From NCBI GenBank assembly GCA_016714125.1, contig JADJNX010000002.1:248001-312000 (forward strand): 64,000 nucleotides of DNA, read 5' to 3'. The translations under genes were made by a program, and so were the position numbers. Source of the stretch: Ignavibacteriales bacterium (lineage in GTDB: Bacteria; Bacteroidota; Ignavibacteria; Ignavibacteriales; Ignavibacteriaceae). The notes beneath the pieces were generated by a model. That model saw only the letters and a program-made list of their open reading frames with translations. It had not been told where the DNA came from and ran no database searches. Below, one piece after another: positions 1-10,674 of this stretch (the first letter of the stretch is position 1; every line of letters begins with the position of its first letter).

Positions 1-56
1 GCACAATAAAAGCCGGTGGCAAAATGCAGACAGTAAAAATGATTCTCAACAAGTAA
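1..56 (+). CDS. 3' end of a T9SS type A sorting-domain protein (partial)
   Basis: An open frame runs from the window edge (codons from base 3) to TAA at 54-56 and encodes TIKAGGKMQTVKMILNK. This closely resembles the last residues of the T9SS protein ending at 53332 (YTIKAGDYTATKKMMLMK). The ending of aromatic strand, basic residues and MILNK is typical of a T9SS type A C-terminal domain, which is removed during export through the outer membrane. The cargo part lies outside the window, so its function cannot be told. A hairpin terminator follows at 81-118. Confidence 0.6.
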   Translation, partial: TIKAGGKMQTVKMILNK

Positions 57-80
57 GAGATTCAGAACTTCAGTACTTCA

Positions 81-118
81 GAACCTCAGTGGGTTAAGCC
101 TGCTGAGGTTCTTTGTAT
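81..118 (+). terminator. Hairpin terminator after the partial T9SS gene
   Basis: GAACCTCAG pairs with CTGAGGTTC (9 bp) around an 11-12 base loop and is followed by TTTGTATTTT. It lies 25 bases after the stop codon at 56. Confidence 0.5.
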
Positions 119-262
119 TTTAAAGACTTGAGTACTTGAGTACCTGAGTGTTTCAGAGCTTCAGAGGTTCCGAGGTTCCGAAGTTCCGAGGTTCTATAAT
201 TCTAAAGTTCTAAAGTTCTAAAGTTCTAAGGTTCTAAAGTTCTAAAGTTCCGAGGTTCTCCC
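119..262. repeat. Degenerate short tandem repeats, intergenic
   Basis: The gap 57-382 holds two kinds of word-like repeat. At 126-150 there are units of ACTTGAGTACCTGAG type, found again at 44396-44420. At 160-262 there are about ten units of 9-10 bases related to TTCTAAAG and TTCCGAGG. No coding frame is convincing. From about 263 to 382 only the KamA leader is seen, with GGAG six bases before its ATG. Confidence 0.6.
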
Positions 263-382
263 CCTTCCGTTTTGATTTCCTCAAATATTTTATTATATTT
301 CCCGACTGTTCCGCAGGCATTCATAGATACCATCGGAAATTTGCAAAAATTTGGATTTTTCTGAGGATTTAACGGAGACACC

Positions 383-2197
383 ATGAAAGATTTAATCGTA
401 GCCGACAAATCGAACCTGATAACACAACTTTGGAAAGCAAGTCCGTGGATATACAGTTTATTAAGCTCAGCCTCCTCGGTTAGTGATGCGAGAGAGAAGA
501 TATTTGAGTATTTTAATGAACTTGAAAGAACATATTTTAATGTTTTTAGCGAACTCCCCAACCGAAAACTTCATATCATCGACCGAAACAGTGCAAAGGA
601 AAGCATCAGAGTTTTTAAAAATATCCTCAGAACTGAAAATGAGGTAATCACTAAATTCTCTGCTGTTAAAGTTTTGTTTGGCCTGGCAACCGGAGCCAAA
701 GATATAATTGATGATGTTCAAAATGGATTCCTTCTTGAGATGATTTATCTGTTCCACGGAATTAGTGGGAAAACAGGCGACTTCGCTTTTAAACAATACA
801 CTTTAAATTACACTAATGGCGAAGAAGGTTTATTAACCGATAGCAATTTGGTGCTTGATCAATTTTCCTCAGCCATGAAGGTGGGAATGTTGAAGTTTAA
901 ACTTGGGAATCATCCTCTTAGAAAACTCAACAAAGAATCGGTGAAACAGAAATTATTAAACCATTTTGTAGCTGTTGAAACCGACTGGGCCGATTATCGT
1001 TGGCACTTACGCCATAAAATTAAAACCCTCGCCACTTTAAACTCAATAATTAAACTTGAAAAAGATGAAATTGAAAATTTAACAATTGCAGAAAAGGCGG
1101 GGATCCCCTTTCAGATAACTCCTTATTATTTATCCCTCTTTAATGAAAATGGAAGATCAGATGAAGATCGTGTTGTTCGGGCTCAGGTTCTCCCCGGTTT
1201 TCGTTATTGCCAAAACATGAATGAACATTCATCCACAGAGGTGGATCTTGACCTTTTGGGTGAAAAACTCATTCAACCTGTGGAAGGAATATCCCGTAAA
1301 TATCCACAGATTGTAAGTTTAAGAGTTTTTGATTCTTGTCCACAAATATGTGTTTATTGCCAAAACAACAGGGAATTAAGGATTCAAAAAGAGTTATCAA
1401 CCCCTGAAGAAACAATTAAAAAAGCTCTCAACTGGATCAGTGAAAAAACTGAGATTAGTGAGGTTACGATATCAGGTGGTGAGCCATTGTTGTTGTCAGA
1501 TGAAAAACTCGAATCGATCCTCAGAAAATTGGCTGCGATAGGTCATGTTGAACGGATACGAATTGGAACCAGAATGTTGGTTACACTTCCATCGAGAATC
1601 ACAGCAGATTTGGTCGAAATTTTGAGTAAATACAATATCCCCGGAAAAAGAGAGGTTTGCCTCGTAACTCATTTTGAACATGTAGCCGAATTGACCGGGG
1701 AATCGATCGAGGCTGTTACCAAAATCAGAAGAGCCGGAATGAGCATCTATAACCAGCAGGTTTTTACTTATTACAACAGTCGCAGGTACGAAACTTCTGC
1801 CCTCAGAAGAGCATTAAAATTGTCAGGTATCGACCCCTATTACACTTTTCATACCAAAGGGAAAAAAGAGACGGTGGATTTCCGGGTTCCAATCGCAAGA
1901 CTTGAACAGGAGAGAAAAGAAGAAGCCCGATTCCTCCCGGGACTTGTCAGGACTGATGAACCCGTCTTTAGTATCCCCCGATTTGGTAAATCCCACTTAC
2001 GATCGTGGCAGGATCATGAAGTTATTATGGTTCTCGCAAATGGTGGACGAGTTTACAGGTTTTTCCCCTGGCAGTCGAGAAGAGTAAAAACTGAAGACTA
2101 TCTATATACCGATGTCGCAATCTATGATTACCTTCAAAGGCTCCATCGTGATGGTGAAGAGGTGGACGATTATTCCTCCATCTGGTTCTATTATTAA
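383..2197 (+). CDS. KamA-family radical SAM protein with long N-terminal extension
   Basis: The product has 604 residues. The core from about residue 205 resembles lysine 2,3-aminomutases: a DWADYRWHLRHKIKT stretch, LPFRITPYY-like FQITPYYLSLF, and the radical SAM cluster motif CPQICVYC (CX3CX2C) near residue 320, followed by TISGGEPLLL, the SAM-binding GGE motif. Residues 1-200 are an extra domain that I do not recognise. The usual PLP-lysine motif PGGGGK is not seen; PRFGKSHL lies at the corresponding place near residue 530 and may supply the lysine. The start ATG has GGAG six bases upstream. An aminomutase role is plausible, but the substrate is unknown. The frame is intact. Confidence 0.8.
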   Translation: MKDLIVADKSNLITQLWKASPWIYSLLSSASSVSDAREKIFEYFNELERTYFNVFSELPNRKLHIIDRNSAKESIRVFKNILRTENEVITKFSAVKVLFGLATGAKDIIDDVQNGFLLEMIYLFHGISGKTGDFAFKQYTLNYTNGEEGLLTDSNLVLDQFSSAMKVGMLKFKLGNHPLRKLNKESVKQKLLNHFVAVETDWADYRWHLRHKIKTLATLNSIIKLEKDEIENLTIAEKAGIPFQITPYYLSLFNENGRSDEDRVVRAQVLPGFRYCQNMNEHSSTEVDLDLLGEKLIQPVEGISRKYPQIVSLRVFDSCPQICVYCQNNRELRIQKELSTPEETIKKALNWISEKTEISEVTISGGEPLLLSDEKLESILRKLAAIGHVERIRIGTRMLVTLPSRITADLVEILSKYNIPGKREVCLVTHFEHVAELTGESIEAVTKIRRAGMSIYNQQVFTYYNSRRYETSALRRALKLSGIDPYYTFHTKGKKETVDFRVPIARLEQERKEEARFLPGLVRTDEPVFSIPRFGKSHLRSWQDHEVIMVLANGGRVYRFFPWQSRRVKTEDYLYTDVAIYDYLQRLHRDGEEVDDYSSIWFYY

Positions 2198-2704
2198 TTA
2201 ACATTTTTATTGGTTTGATCCTCAGGGAGAGGAATTGTCTAAGTTGAAAGTTTTGTGGCATCTGACTCATTTGTTATATCTATGAGTCTAAAAGAGATGG
2301 AATGCCTCCAGGTTATTTAGTCGCAAAGGGATTGAAATTTAAAATTGAAAAAAACATGAGAATTAATTTGCACAGTAAATTGAAGATTAGTAATATAGTG
2401 TAAGTTGATAATATTTTTTATTAGTTAGCTCTATATATTGTTATTTATGGTTCTTCACGAGGGAAATGATGTATTGGTGGAGTATTGTCTGTAGTTTTTG
2501 TAATCCTGTAACTTGTAAGGAAGTCTCCTTTTCTCACACAAGAGAAAATGAAACTTATCGGTCAGTTTGTAACTTCCTGTTATCACTTATCATTAGCGCC
2601 AGCTTTGATTTGGGATCCCCAACTTCTTTGTGCCTTCTTGTAATTCTTCTTACTAAATGCTTATTTCTTGATCAACCAACACAAACTTTGTGTGAGGAAA
2701 TTCT
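2198..2704. other. Intergenic region, leader of the FG-GAP gene
   Basis: No supported gene. An 83-codon frame at 2466-2717 has no recognisable composition, overlaps the next start and is probably chance. At 2679-2693 a perfect inverted repeat ACACAAA-C-TTTGTGT sits directly before the GAGG ribosome site of the gene at 2705. It has no T run, so it is not a terminator and might affect translation. Confidence 0.4.
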
Positions 2705-4309
2705 ATGTTTCAAATAAAACAATACCCACTTCGATTAGTCCCGATAGAGGGGTTAATACTTCTTGTGATAACAATGTCAACACAAGTGAGTGCCCAGTTT
2801 GATACAAATCTGTTCATCAAAAGAGCCTGGTATTGGCCGGAGTCCATTGTCTATATGGGTGACCAAAACGGGGACTCATGTGATGATTTTTTTGTGACAG
2901 AAATGGATAATGCTACGGGTGCAGGTGGAAAGTTGAGCTTTTTTTATGGTGGAAACCCTGTGAGTACAACTCCAGCTTTTGTAATCCCCAATTTTTCACC
3001 TAAAGCCACTACCGGGTGTGATGTTAACCGGGATGGATACAGAGATATTATTGTTCAGCGATATGCCACGCAAAAACCACCTGTTATTGACATCTATTTT
3101 GGTGGTCCCGGGCTTGACTCGATCCCGGACTATACATTTACCTACCACGACAACAGAGTAATTTATCTCGATATGTTTGGTAAAAACTGGCCTATTGATT
3201 TTAATGGTGATGGTTGGGAGGAGTTTGTGTTTCAGGATTATGAGAGGAATCCCGGAAGCATTTATGCAAATATTAGATACCACTTTTGTGGAACAAATAC
3301 AGTTTTAACCACAAGGGATTACCGTATTCTTCAACTATTACCCGATACAAGCTATCAATTCACTGGATTGGGGTTTTATTCTGTTGATTTGGATGGTGAT
3401 GGAAAAGACGATTTTACCATTAATCTGACAAAAAAATATGCCCCTGCTGGTTCACCTGAGAAAAAAAGATGGTTCATTTACGGGAATAACGAATTTAATT
3501 TCAGTAATTACTACGAATTTACGGATACTATTGAATATGTAGATCATATGTATATTGTTCAAGACCTCAACAATGACGGCAAAGGTGAACTTGTACTTGT
3601 TAATCAGGGAACCCATCCGTATTGGTTTACAGAAGTCATGTCATTTGGTTCAAGACCTCCAAATATAACCCCGGAGTATGGTCTAAACACAGAATGGTCA
3701 ATTTGGAATGATGGCTTTTCGCCGGGAAATGTAAACAATGACTTGTATAACGATTTTATAAGGAAGATTCCCTATTCAAGTATGTTTTTATATCTTGGAG
3801 GCAGCCCAATGTGGGCAGAGAAAAGGAGAGCCTATGGTACATCATCATCTTATTATAGTCTTAATTTTGGTGGGCGTGTAGGTGATGTAAATGGTGATGG
3901 TATTGATGACTTCTGTATTGGTGAAAATGGAAATACAGACCATACGACTCTGCCACCGGGTAATCTATATATAATCTCAGGCAGTGATGTTCCAAATGGA
4001 ATAAAGGAAAATGAAATTAAGAATGAGCAAGATTCAGGGCTGATACTGGGTCTCTCCCCAAACCCTGTAAAAACAGTAACAAATGTATCCTACAGGTTGC
4101 CATTTGATGGCGAATTGACGATTGAATTACACGACATCACCGGTCAGAGTGTATATAAAAACATTTTACAGAAGGAAAAAGGGGATCATACAGAACTACT
4201 TGACCTGTCAAGATTAACAATATCCAGTGGAGTTTACATTTTATCCCTTGAACTTAAACAAGGGGACAAGATTTTATCCAAAAGTTTAAAACTTCAATAT
4301 ATGAAGTAG
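2705..4309 (+). CDS. FG-GAP/VCBS repeat protein with T9SS sorting domain
   Basis: The product is a 534-residue secreted protein. A signal peptide spans about residues 10-32, ending VSAQ. The body holds at least six calcium-loop motifs of DxNxDGxxD type (DQNGDSCDD, DVNRDGYRD, DFNGDGWEE, DLDGDGKDD, DLNNDGKGE, DVNGDGIDD), the signature of FG-GAP/VCBS beta-propeller blades. The last 80 residues (GLSPNPVKTVTNVSYRLP to LKLQYMK) form a T9SS type A sorting domain. Such propellers usually bind ligands or partners at the cell surface; no enzyme motif is seen. The gene for giant protein A begins 28 bases downstream, so the two are probably cotranscribed. A related propeller gene lies at 14725. Confidence 0.85.
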   Translation: MFQIKQYPLRLVPIEGLILLVITMSTQVSAQFDTNLFIKRAWYWPESIVYMGDQNGDSCDDFFVTEMDNATGAGGKLSFFYGGNPVSTTPAFVIPNFSPKATTGCDVNRDGYRDIIVQRYATQKPPVIDIYFGGPGLDSIPDYTFTYHDNRVIYLDMFGKNWPIDFNGDGWEEFVFQDYERNPGSIYANIRYHFCGTNTVLTTRDYRILQLLPDTSYQFTGLGFYSVDLDGDGKDDFTINLTKKYAPAGSPEKKRWFIYGNNEFNFSNYYEFTDTIEYVDHMYIVQDLNNDGKGELVLVNQGTHPYWFTEVMSFGSRPPNITPEYGLNTEWSIWNDGFSPGNVNNDLYNDFIRKIPYSSMFLYLGGSPMWAEKRRAYGTSSSYYSLNFGGRVGDVNGDGIDDFCIGENGNTDHTTLPPGNLYIISGSDVPNGIKENEIKNEQDSGLILGLSPNPVKTVTNVSYRLPFDGELTIELHDITGQSVYKNILQKEKGDHTELLDLSRLTISSGVYILSLELKQGDKILSKSLKLQYMK

Positions 4310-4337
4310 TAAAAACAACTAAACAAAGGAATGCACT

Positions 4338-6573
4338 ATGAAAAAAAGTTGCATTATTTATAATTCTTTTATCAGGGCTGTTCTTAGGACAGAATAGACC
4401 TCGCCCGGGCGTTGATTATCTTCCACATATCGGATTTTTCGATTTTGTGGTCAATGCCCTGTCACACCCAAGAGGAGGAAACTCCAACGATTTAATATTA
4501 AATTATCAGGCGAAAGGGTGGTATTTTGATAAACTTCAAGAACTCGGGTTAACAAATCTTGTGACGGATGGTATGTATAATCTGAGTATCAATGATTCCA
4601 ATAATACATTTCTTTTAAATGATATGGGTTTTGCCTGGAAACATGACCCATCGTTACTTGTACCAAGATACTTCAAACCCGCCGAATTTATGAGAGCTCT
4701 TGGGCATGTTGATAGTAAATATCCTCTTGAATTTGGAGGATCAATAGCACCAACAATTGCCTCAGGTGAAAACTTTGGTTTTACCCTTGCCGGTTCCAAT
4801 GGAACTTGTTACTGGGGTATGCGATCTGAATATAAACCTGTCGATATGAAACCAACCGGAGATAATATTACTGATAATACCAGTTCCGGACAGCATGATT
4901 CACGCCTAGGTGAGTTCGGTACTGACGATGAGGGAGTTATGTTATGGGGTATGATCCCATGGACCCAGTTGGCTGATCCCCGTCTGAAATACAAAATGAG
5001 GATTTACTTGCGTATTGCCGATAATGATACAACCTACGAAAAAGATGGAATAGGTGTATTTACAGGTCCGTTAGGAACAAATTTACCGCCTCCAACACAA
5101 ATTGAGCCAAGAAGGAATTTTTTCACTGAACCCGAAGAGCTTCCAATTGAGTCAGTGGGAATGTATCAAGTTTTAAAAAATAATGAGTTACCTGAGAATG
5201 ATGACTATTATTGGATTGAAACAAATTCTTTTAATGTGTCACAAGACTTAAATCTCGCTTTTCATATTTATTGGTATGGCAATCTAACAGTCTATATTGA
5301 CAAAATTACCTTTGTCAGCGAGGAGTTTGAGAGATTGTATGTCGATTCAACACGACAGATGCTTATGGATTCAATTTTTACAGAGCTGGATTCAATCTAT
5401 CCGTCAAGTGTGTATGATAATCAAAGGTTCCAAAGTTTTTACTTTGATGAACCCTTCCAACTTTCTGCAGAATATAGAAAAGATATGCAAGCGGAAGTGT
5501 TTTCAAAGGCTACTTCGAACAACAACCTTGAAATCAATGGTGCGACAGGAGCTGTTCCGGGCTATTTCCATCATTTTGATATAAAGTGGGCCGGTCCGAC
5601 AGAAAACAGATTAAAGAATTACCTTCTTTATAATCTGTACCCTATCGGAGCAACAACAAACTATACCCAGGAACATGTTCAAGGGATATTAAATACGATT
5701 GTGAATTATCGTGTTTATAATTTCGGAGATGATGCCCCGTATCAGTTCTCAGGGTTGAGATCAGCACAATTGGGTGCACAAAGATACAACACTGATGAAA
5801 CTGACGATATACCATTAGTAATGACTTTGGGAGTCCATTCGGAACAATATGTTGTAGGGGATGATTTATCTGCCTACACTGTTACCGGAACTCATACGAG
5901 AAGGGCTCCAACTTATGATGAAATATTTGCACAGGGTAATCTATCTCTTGCGTATGGTGCAAAAGGGTTGATGTACTATATGGTCCCGACGAGAGCCGCC
6001 TCAGGGACTGTAGAACACCCGTCATGGAATACATTCGGATTGTTTGATGATTCAGCAGCCGTTTATGATTCAAGTAATTCCGGCACCGGACTGGTCCAAA
6101 ACCCTGCTAATAACCAAATCCCCAATCACAGGTTTTATGCCGTGAGGGATTTTATTGCATCCACGGCACTTATTGATTCCGTTCTTCTTAAATTAAAATG
6201 GAAAGACGCGAAAGGCTGGAACCGGACAGAAAGTTGCAGCGTCAATTGGATTAATTCTGTTACTACAGCATTGGATTCTGACATCACACAAGTTGATGCA
6301 ACTCCAATGGTGGAAACCGGATACTTTGAAGAATACAATACAACGGGTTACAATCCAAATGCGAAATATTTATATGTTGTTAACAAAAGATGCAACAGTA
6401 ATATCAATGGAGAATCCAGCAGATATGTTGCAATGGAAGTGAATTATGGGATATTTCAAGGTAGAAGTAATCTCAAGTTTACTGATTTAAAATCCGGTCG
6501 TATATATTATACAAAAGCGGAAGCTGATGTTGTTATATTTTTAAGACCTGGTGATGGCACCTATTCAAAATAA
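4338..6573 (+). CDS. Giant secreted protein A, N-terminal part (glycosidase-like domain)
   Basis: ATG at 4338 begins a signal peptide (MKKVALFIILLSGLFLG) that is readable only if one A is removed from the A7 run at 4341-4347; the main frame then runs to 6573. The domain looks like an alpha/beta barrel of glycoside-hydrolase type: FDKLQELGLTNLV early on, QSFYFDEP at about the middle (an Asp-Glu-Pro site), and APTYDEIFAQGNLSLAYGAKGLMYYMVPT-like text near 5910-5990, then GLFDD and RFYAVRDFI. This pattern is common in barrel glycosidase relatives, but I cannot name a family. Protein B (10675) aligns through all these points. A frameshift in AAAA at 6567-6570 joins it to the next fragment, giving about 1,310 residues. 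Confidence 0.65.
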
Positions 6574-8273
6574 GACCAACTATTGTTGCTGGAGGAGAAT
6601 TGGTTGGCAATGAGACTGTTGCGAGTAACACAACCATAAAAGGGAATGTTGTTATTAATTCTCCTTATATCCTTACAATCGATTCCGGTGCTGATGTTAC
6701 AATCGAAAACAGTTCAAAGATAAATGTAAACAATACCTATCTGTATGTAATCGGTTCTGCCACTGATCCCTGTGTTTTGAATTTTGGTGCTGCGAGCTGG
6801 TATGGTGGGAATGGGATAATTGCCACCAATGCACAGATAATGATAGACAAGGCAGTGATCAAAAATGCAAAATATGGTATCAAATCATACAATGCACAAA
6901 ACTTTATAGTTGAAAACACTCAGTTTGAGACATGTTATTATGGCATACTCCTGGAAAACCAATCGGCTGAATTTGCACAACTTGATAATATATCATTAAG
7001 TCAGTGTTATGTGCGTGGACTCAGTGCCAACGATTCCTGGATCACAATGAGTAATTTTAATATTACCGGATGTGAGACAGGTTTATGGTTTGATTATTGT
7101 TATGTCAATGAAAAATATGATGCACCCGGTGCTAATCTCTTCCTTCAAAACAATTTCATCGGATTATACACAACATACTCCGATCTTTATCTTGGTCAGG
7201 ACGGGAATGATTCGATAGGTGCATATAATACATTCCTCAATATTGATCAGAACATTGAAGCAGAAAATGATGCTTATGTCAGAGTTCAAGACAATTATTG
7301 GGCGAACACCTCCTCAAAAATGATAAATGCCTGGGGTGGTGCATTAGTCCTTGATGAACCATCATTTACTTATGTCCCGGATAATCCTTTGTCGGGTGAT
7401 GGTGAAGATGAAGAACTTGCTGCGATAAAAGAAATGTCAAATGGAGAGGGAACCTCTGTTCGTGAAAAGTTGACGATTGCACGGCAACACATTAGAGCAA
7501 GTCGATTTAGTCAGGCAAGAAAGTTATGTATCGACATTCTTGAGCAGAACGGTGATGATCCACTTGTCCCTATGGCACTTCTTGTTTTGAGACAAACCTT
7601 CACCCCCGAAGAAATTTCGATTTACAAGGAATATGTCTTGAATGGACACAAAGCAGCTAAAGGTTCAATAGCAAAAGGTATGCTTACAATTGCAGCATTT
7701 GACCTCATGGAAGCAAATGTAGCCATTTATGACAGTATCTGTTCCGAGTATGCTGGAAAACTTCCTGAGTCATACGCTCTTTACAAAAAATCATTGTACC
7801 AATTCGGAAATCTTGGTGATGTAAAGGGAGCTAAAATAACCAGAAACAGACTTGAGAGTAAATATCCCGAATCTATCTATCTCAAAGATTTGAATTCCCG
7901 ACTTGCAGACTCAGTCTCATTTCATCCATTAAATTCAGTACCATTGGGTCTTCCAAAAGGGATTTCTAATTCAGTTACTGAAATAGTGAATGAGTATCAA
8001 CTCTTCAACAACTTCCCCAATCCATTTAACCCCGAGACAGTTATAAAGTTCTCTCTAAAAGAAAGAAGCAATGTGACCCTGGATGTTTACAACATTGCAG
8101 GACAAAAGGTTGCAGAACTTGTATCCGGTGAAATGGAAAAAGGTTTTCTTGAGCGTAAATTTGATGGAACGAAACTCTCTTCAGGTGTTTATATTTTCCG
8201 TTTAAGTGCACAATCGCTTGAGAACGGAAATTTGAAATACTCTAAAACGATGAAATCTCTATTGCTAAAATAG
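6574..8273 (+). CDS. Giant secreted protein A, C-terminal part (beta-helix, helical repeats, T9SS domain)
   Basis: This is the continuation of the gene starting at 4338. In this frame the sequence reads KIRPTIVAGGELVGNETV without a stop from about 6567, so the TTG at 6600 is not a real start. First come about 250 residues of short beta strands with regular Asn and Gly turns (a right-handed parallel beta-helix pattern), then about 130 residues of TPR-like helices (from REKLTIARQHIRASRFSQA), then the T9SS type A domain (NNFPNPFNPETVIKFSL to MKSLLLK). The order matches protein B. The whole protein should be surface-exposed or released and may act on polysaccharide; no substrate can be inferred. 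Confidence 0.7.
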
Positions 8274-8313
8274 CGGAGTAACATTGGATTCTGTAATCTA
8301 TAACTAATTTGTT

Positions 8314-8345
8314 AAGGCTGTCTCGAAAGGGGCAGCCTTTTTTTT
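8314..8345 (+). terminator. Rho-independent terminator of the protein A operon
   Basis: AAGGCTG pairs with CAGCCTT around a 12-base loop, followed by eight T. It lies 40 bases after the stop at 8273. Confidence 0.8.
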
Positions 8346-8487
8346 GAAACACCCACTCTCTCAGTATAATTGTACTACAAAAAATGAACCTTTTCTTATT
8401 ACTGCAAATTTCTCGGAAAGAGGAATCCCTGAGGATCATTCCCCATCCGTAAATTGAATGTTATGCCCCCGTTTCAAAGAGATGTGT

Positions 8488-8495
8488 TATATTTG
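8488..8495 (+). promoter_or_regulatory. Possible promoter -7 element for prfC
   Basis: TATATTTG fits the Bacteroidota -7 consensus TAnnTTTG. No good TTTG is seen 19-21 bases upstream, so support is weak. The rest of the gap 8346-8605 holds nothing recognisable. Confidence 0.3.
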
Positions 8496-8605
8496 TAACA
8501 TGACTTTTAGAAATTTTTATATCTCCACTCCGATTTGGGAGCAACGCTCTTCAACCTCTTCTTTTTCAATTAGTTTTTTTATTTTTTTAACTTTTCCAGT
8601 GAACA

Positions 8606-10219
8606 ATGACACAATTATCCAATAAAATTGACAGCAGAAAAACCTTTGCCATCATCAGCCATCCCGATGCGGGAAAAACAACCCTGACAGAAAAACTTCT
8701 GCTTTTTGGTGGTGCAATTCAGGTGGCAGGTGCTGTAAAATCGAACAAAATCAAAAAAACAGCCACTTCCGATTTCCTTGAAATTGAAAAACAAAGGGGT
8801 ATTTCGGTTACTACATCGGTTATGAATTTCAGCTATAAAGGGGAACAAATTAATCTTTTGGACACACCCGGGCATAAAGATTTTGCTGAAGATACCTACC
8901 GTACTCTAACCGCTGTGGACAGTGTGATACTTGTAATTGATTGTGTAAAAGGAGTTGAGGAACAGACAGAAAAGTTGATGAAAGTCTGCCGGATGAGGGA
9001 AACTCCGGTGATCGTTTTTATTAACAAACTCGATAGAGAGGGACGCGATCCTGTTGAACTTCTGGATGAAATAGAAGCCAAACTTGATATAAGAGTGAGA
9101 CCTCTTAGCTGGCCCCTCGGCATGGGAAGAGACTTTAAAGGTGTTTATAACATCTACGATAATACATTTAATTTTTTTAGCCCCAACAAACAGATGATCG
9201 AAAAAGAAATCGAATCATTTGCCGGTCCCAATGATCCAAAATTTGTTAAACTTTTTGGTGACAAGGCGGAAAAACTTGAACACGATCTCGATTTAATAAA
9301 TGGTGTTTATGGCGATTTTGCCGTTGATGAATATCTTGAAGGTGAACTTGCTCCCGTCTTTTTTGGCAGTGCTCTTAACAATTTTGGGGTTCAGGAATTG
9401 TTGGATACCTTTATCAAAATTGCACCCGGACCACGCCACCGCGACTCAACCAAAGGACTTATTGAACCCGATGACGAAAATTTTTCCGGTTTTGTATTCA
9501 AAATTCATGCTAATCTCGATCCCAAACACCGTGACCGTATTGCTTTTCTTCGTGTATGTTCCGGAAGATTTGAAAGAAATAAATTTTATCATCATGTAAG
9601 GCTCGACCGTAACATCCGTTTTGCAAATCCTGCAACTTTCATGGCACAGGACAAAAGTCTCATTGAATTTGCCCATCCGGGAGATGTAATTGGTTTATAC
9701 GATTCGGGGATATTTAAGATTGGCGATACCCTCACCGAAGGTGAAAAGTTTATGTTTAAGGGGATACCTTCATTCTCCCCCGAGATTTTTAAGGAACTTG
9801 TTCTTAATGATCCGTTAAAGTCGAAACAGATGGAAAAAGGGATTCTTCAACTTACAGATGAGGGGCTTGCGCAGGTTTTTCTTCACAATTCTTCAAACCG
9901 AAAAGTTGTAGGAGCAGTTGGTGATCTCCAGTTTGAGGTTATTCAATACAGACTGATTAACGAATACGGAGCCGATTGCCGTTTTAGTCACTTAAACTTC
10001 TTCAGAGCCTGCTGGGTAATTTATGAAAACCCCGAGGATATTTCAGAACTTTGGAGATTAAGATCACACAGTCTTTATTACGATAAACATGGTCACCTGA
10101 CCTTCCTGGCGGAATCTGTTTACCAGCTTGAACTTGCAAAAGAGAAAAACCCAAAAGCTCAATTCCTTTTCAGCATCGAACACAATTCGGAGACAATTGA
10201 ACTTGGTAAAACTGCTTGA
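8606..10219 (+). CDS. prfC: Peptide chain release factor 3
   Basis: RF3 is a translational GTPase that removes RF1/RF2 from the ribosome after peptide release. The product has 537 residues, close to the usual 525-530. The G motifs are complete: G1 SHPDAGKTT (residues 18-26), the switch I stretch EKQRGISVTTSV, G3 DTPGHKDF, G4 NKLD. The VKSNKIKKTATSDFLEIE segment is characteristic of RF3 and separates it from EF-G. The C-terminal RF3 domain is present (GVVGDLQFEVIQYRL-like text). The frame is intact. Its place between the two giant surface-protein cassettes looks fortuitous; it has its own terminator. Confidence 0.96.
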   Translation: MTQLSNKIDSRKTFAIISHPDAGKTTLTEKLLLFGGAIQVAGAVKSNKIKKTATSDFLEIEKQRGISVTTSVMNFSYKGEQINLLDTPGHKDFAEDTYRTLTAVDSVILVIDCVKGVEEQTEKLMKVCRMRETPVIVFINKLDREGRDPVELLDEIEAKLDIRVRPLSWPLGMGRDFKGVYNIYDNTFNFFSPNKQMIEKEIESFAGPNDPKFVKLFGDKAEKLEHDLDLINGVYGDFAVDEYLEGELAPVFFGSALNNFGVQELLDTFIKIAPGPRHRDSTKGLIEPDDENFSGFVFKIHANLDPKHRDRIAFLRVCSGRFERNKFYHHVRLDRNIRFANPATFMAQDKSLIEFAHPGDVIGLYDSGIFKIGDTLTEGEKFMFKGIPSFSPEIFKELVLNDPLKSKQMEKGILQLTDEGLAQVFLHNSSNRKVVGAVGDLQFEVIQYRLINEYGADCRFSHLNFFRACWVIYENPEDISELWRLRSHSLYYDKHGHLTFLAESVYQLELAKEKNPKAQFLFSIEHNSETIELGKTA

Positions 10220-10244
10220 TTGAAGCATAAACCAGATATATTTT

Positions 10245-10281
10245 AAAGCTGTCATCAGAAATGGTGGCAGCTTTTTTTTTT
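10245..10281 (+). terminator. Terminator of prfC (copy 1 of a repeated terminator)
   Basis: AAAGCTG and CAGCTTT flank TCATCAGAAATGGTGG and a run of ten T follows. The same hairpin sequence recurs at 16430-16465, and both copies are followed by TAGTAGCGAAG repeats. Confidence 0.8.
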
Positions 10282-10674
10282 AGTAGCGAAGAAGCAGAGT
10301 AGCAGAGAATCGGGGTAGATAGTTTTTAGCTTTTGTCTTTCCCATCCATCAGTCTCTATTAAATAATTGTAAATTATTTTATGTACCTATTGACTTTTAA
10401 ATTTAATATCACTATTTTAATCCAAGATATTCGACAACTTTTTGTGGAGCAATCGGAAACACAACCGTACTAAAAAAAGAAGAGTATAAATTCTCTTCCA
10501 GTCATTAAGATTTTAACCTTTTCAGGGTGTCACAGGGGTAATCTCCAATTTTCATATCTCTCTTCCCACCCAAAAAGCGCAACAAAGAGGATAGTTTAAG
10601 CTATTCCCTTGCTAATCAGTTTATAAACTGAACAAAACATTCAAAGGCGAATTATTTTTATATTGGAGAAGATT
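10282..10674. other. Intergenic region before giant protein B
   Basis: The first 35 bases are AGTAGCGAAG/AGCAGAGTAGC-type short repeats, related to those at 16470-16505. The rest is AT-rich with no gene. GGAG lies eight bases before the ATG at 10675. Confidence 0.4.

Noticed and set aside
2466..2717. 83-codon frame upstream of the FG-GAP gene
   Set aside because: It overlaps the next start, has no ribosome site of note and its residue make-up is random (rich in Cys and Leu without pattern).
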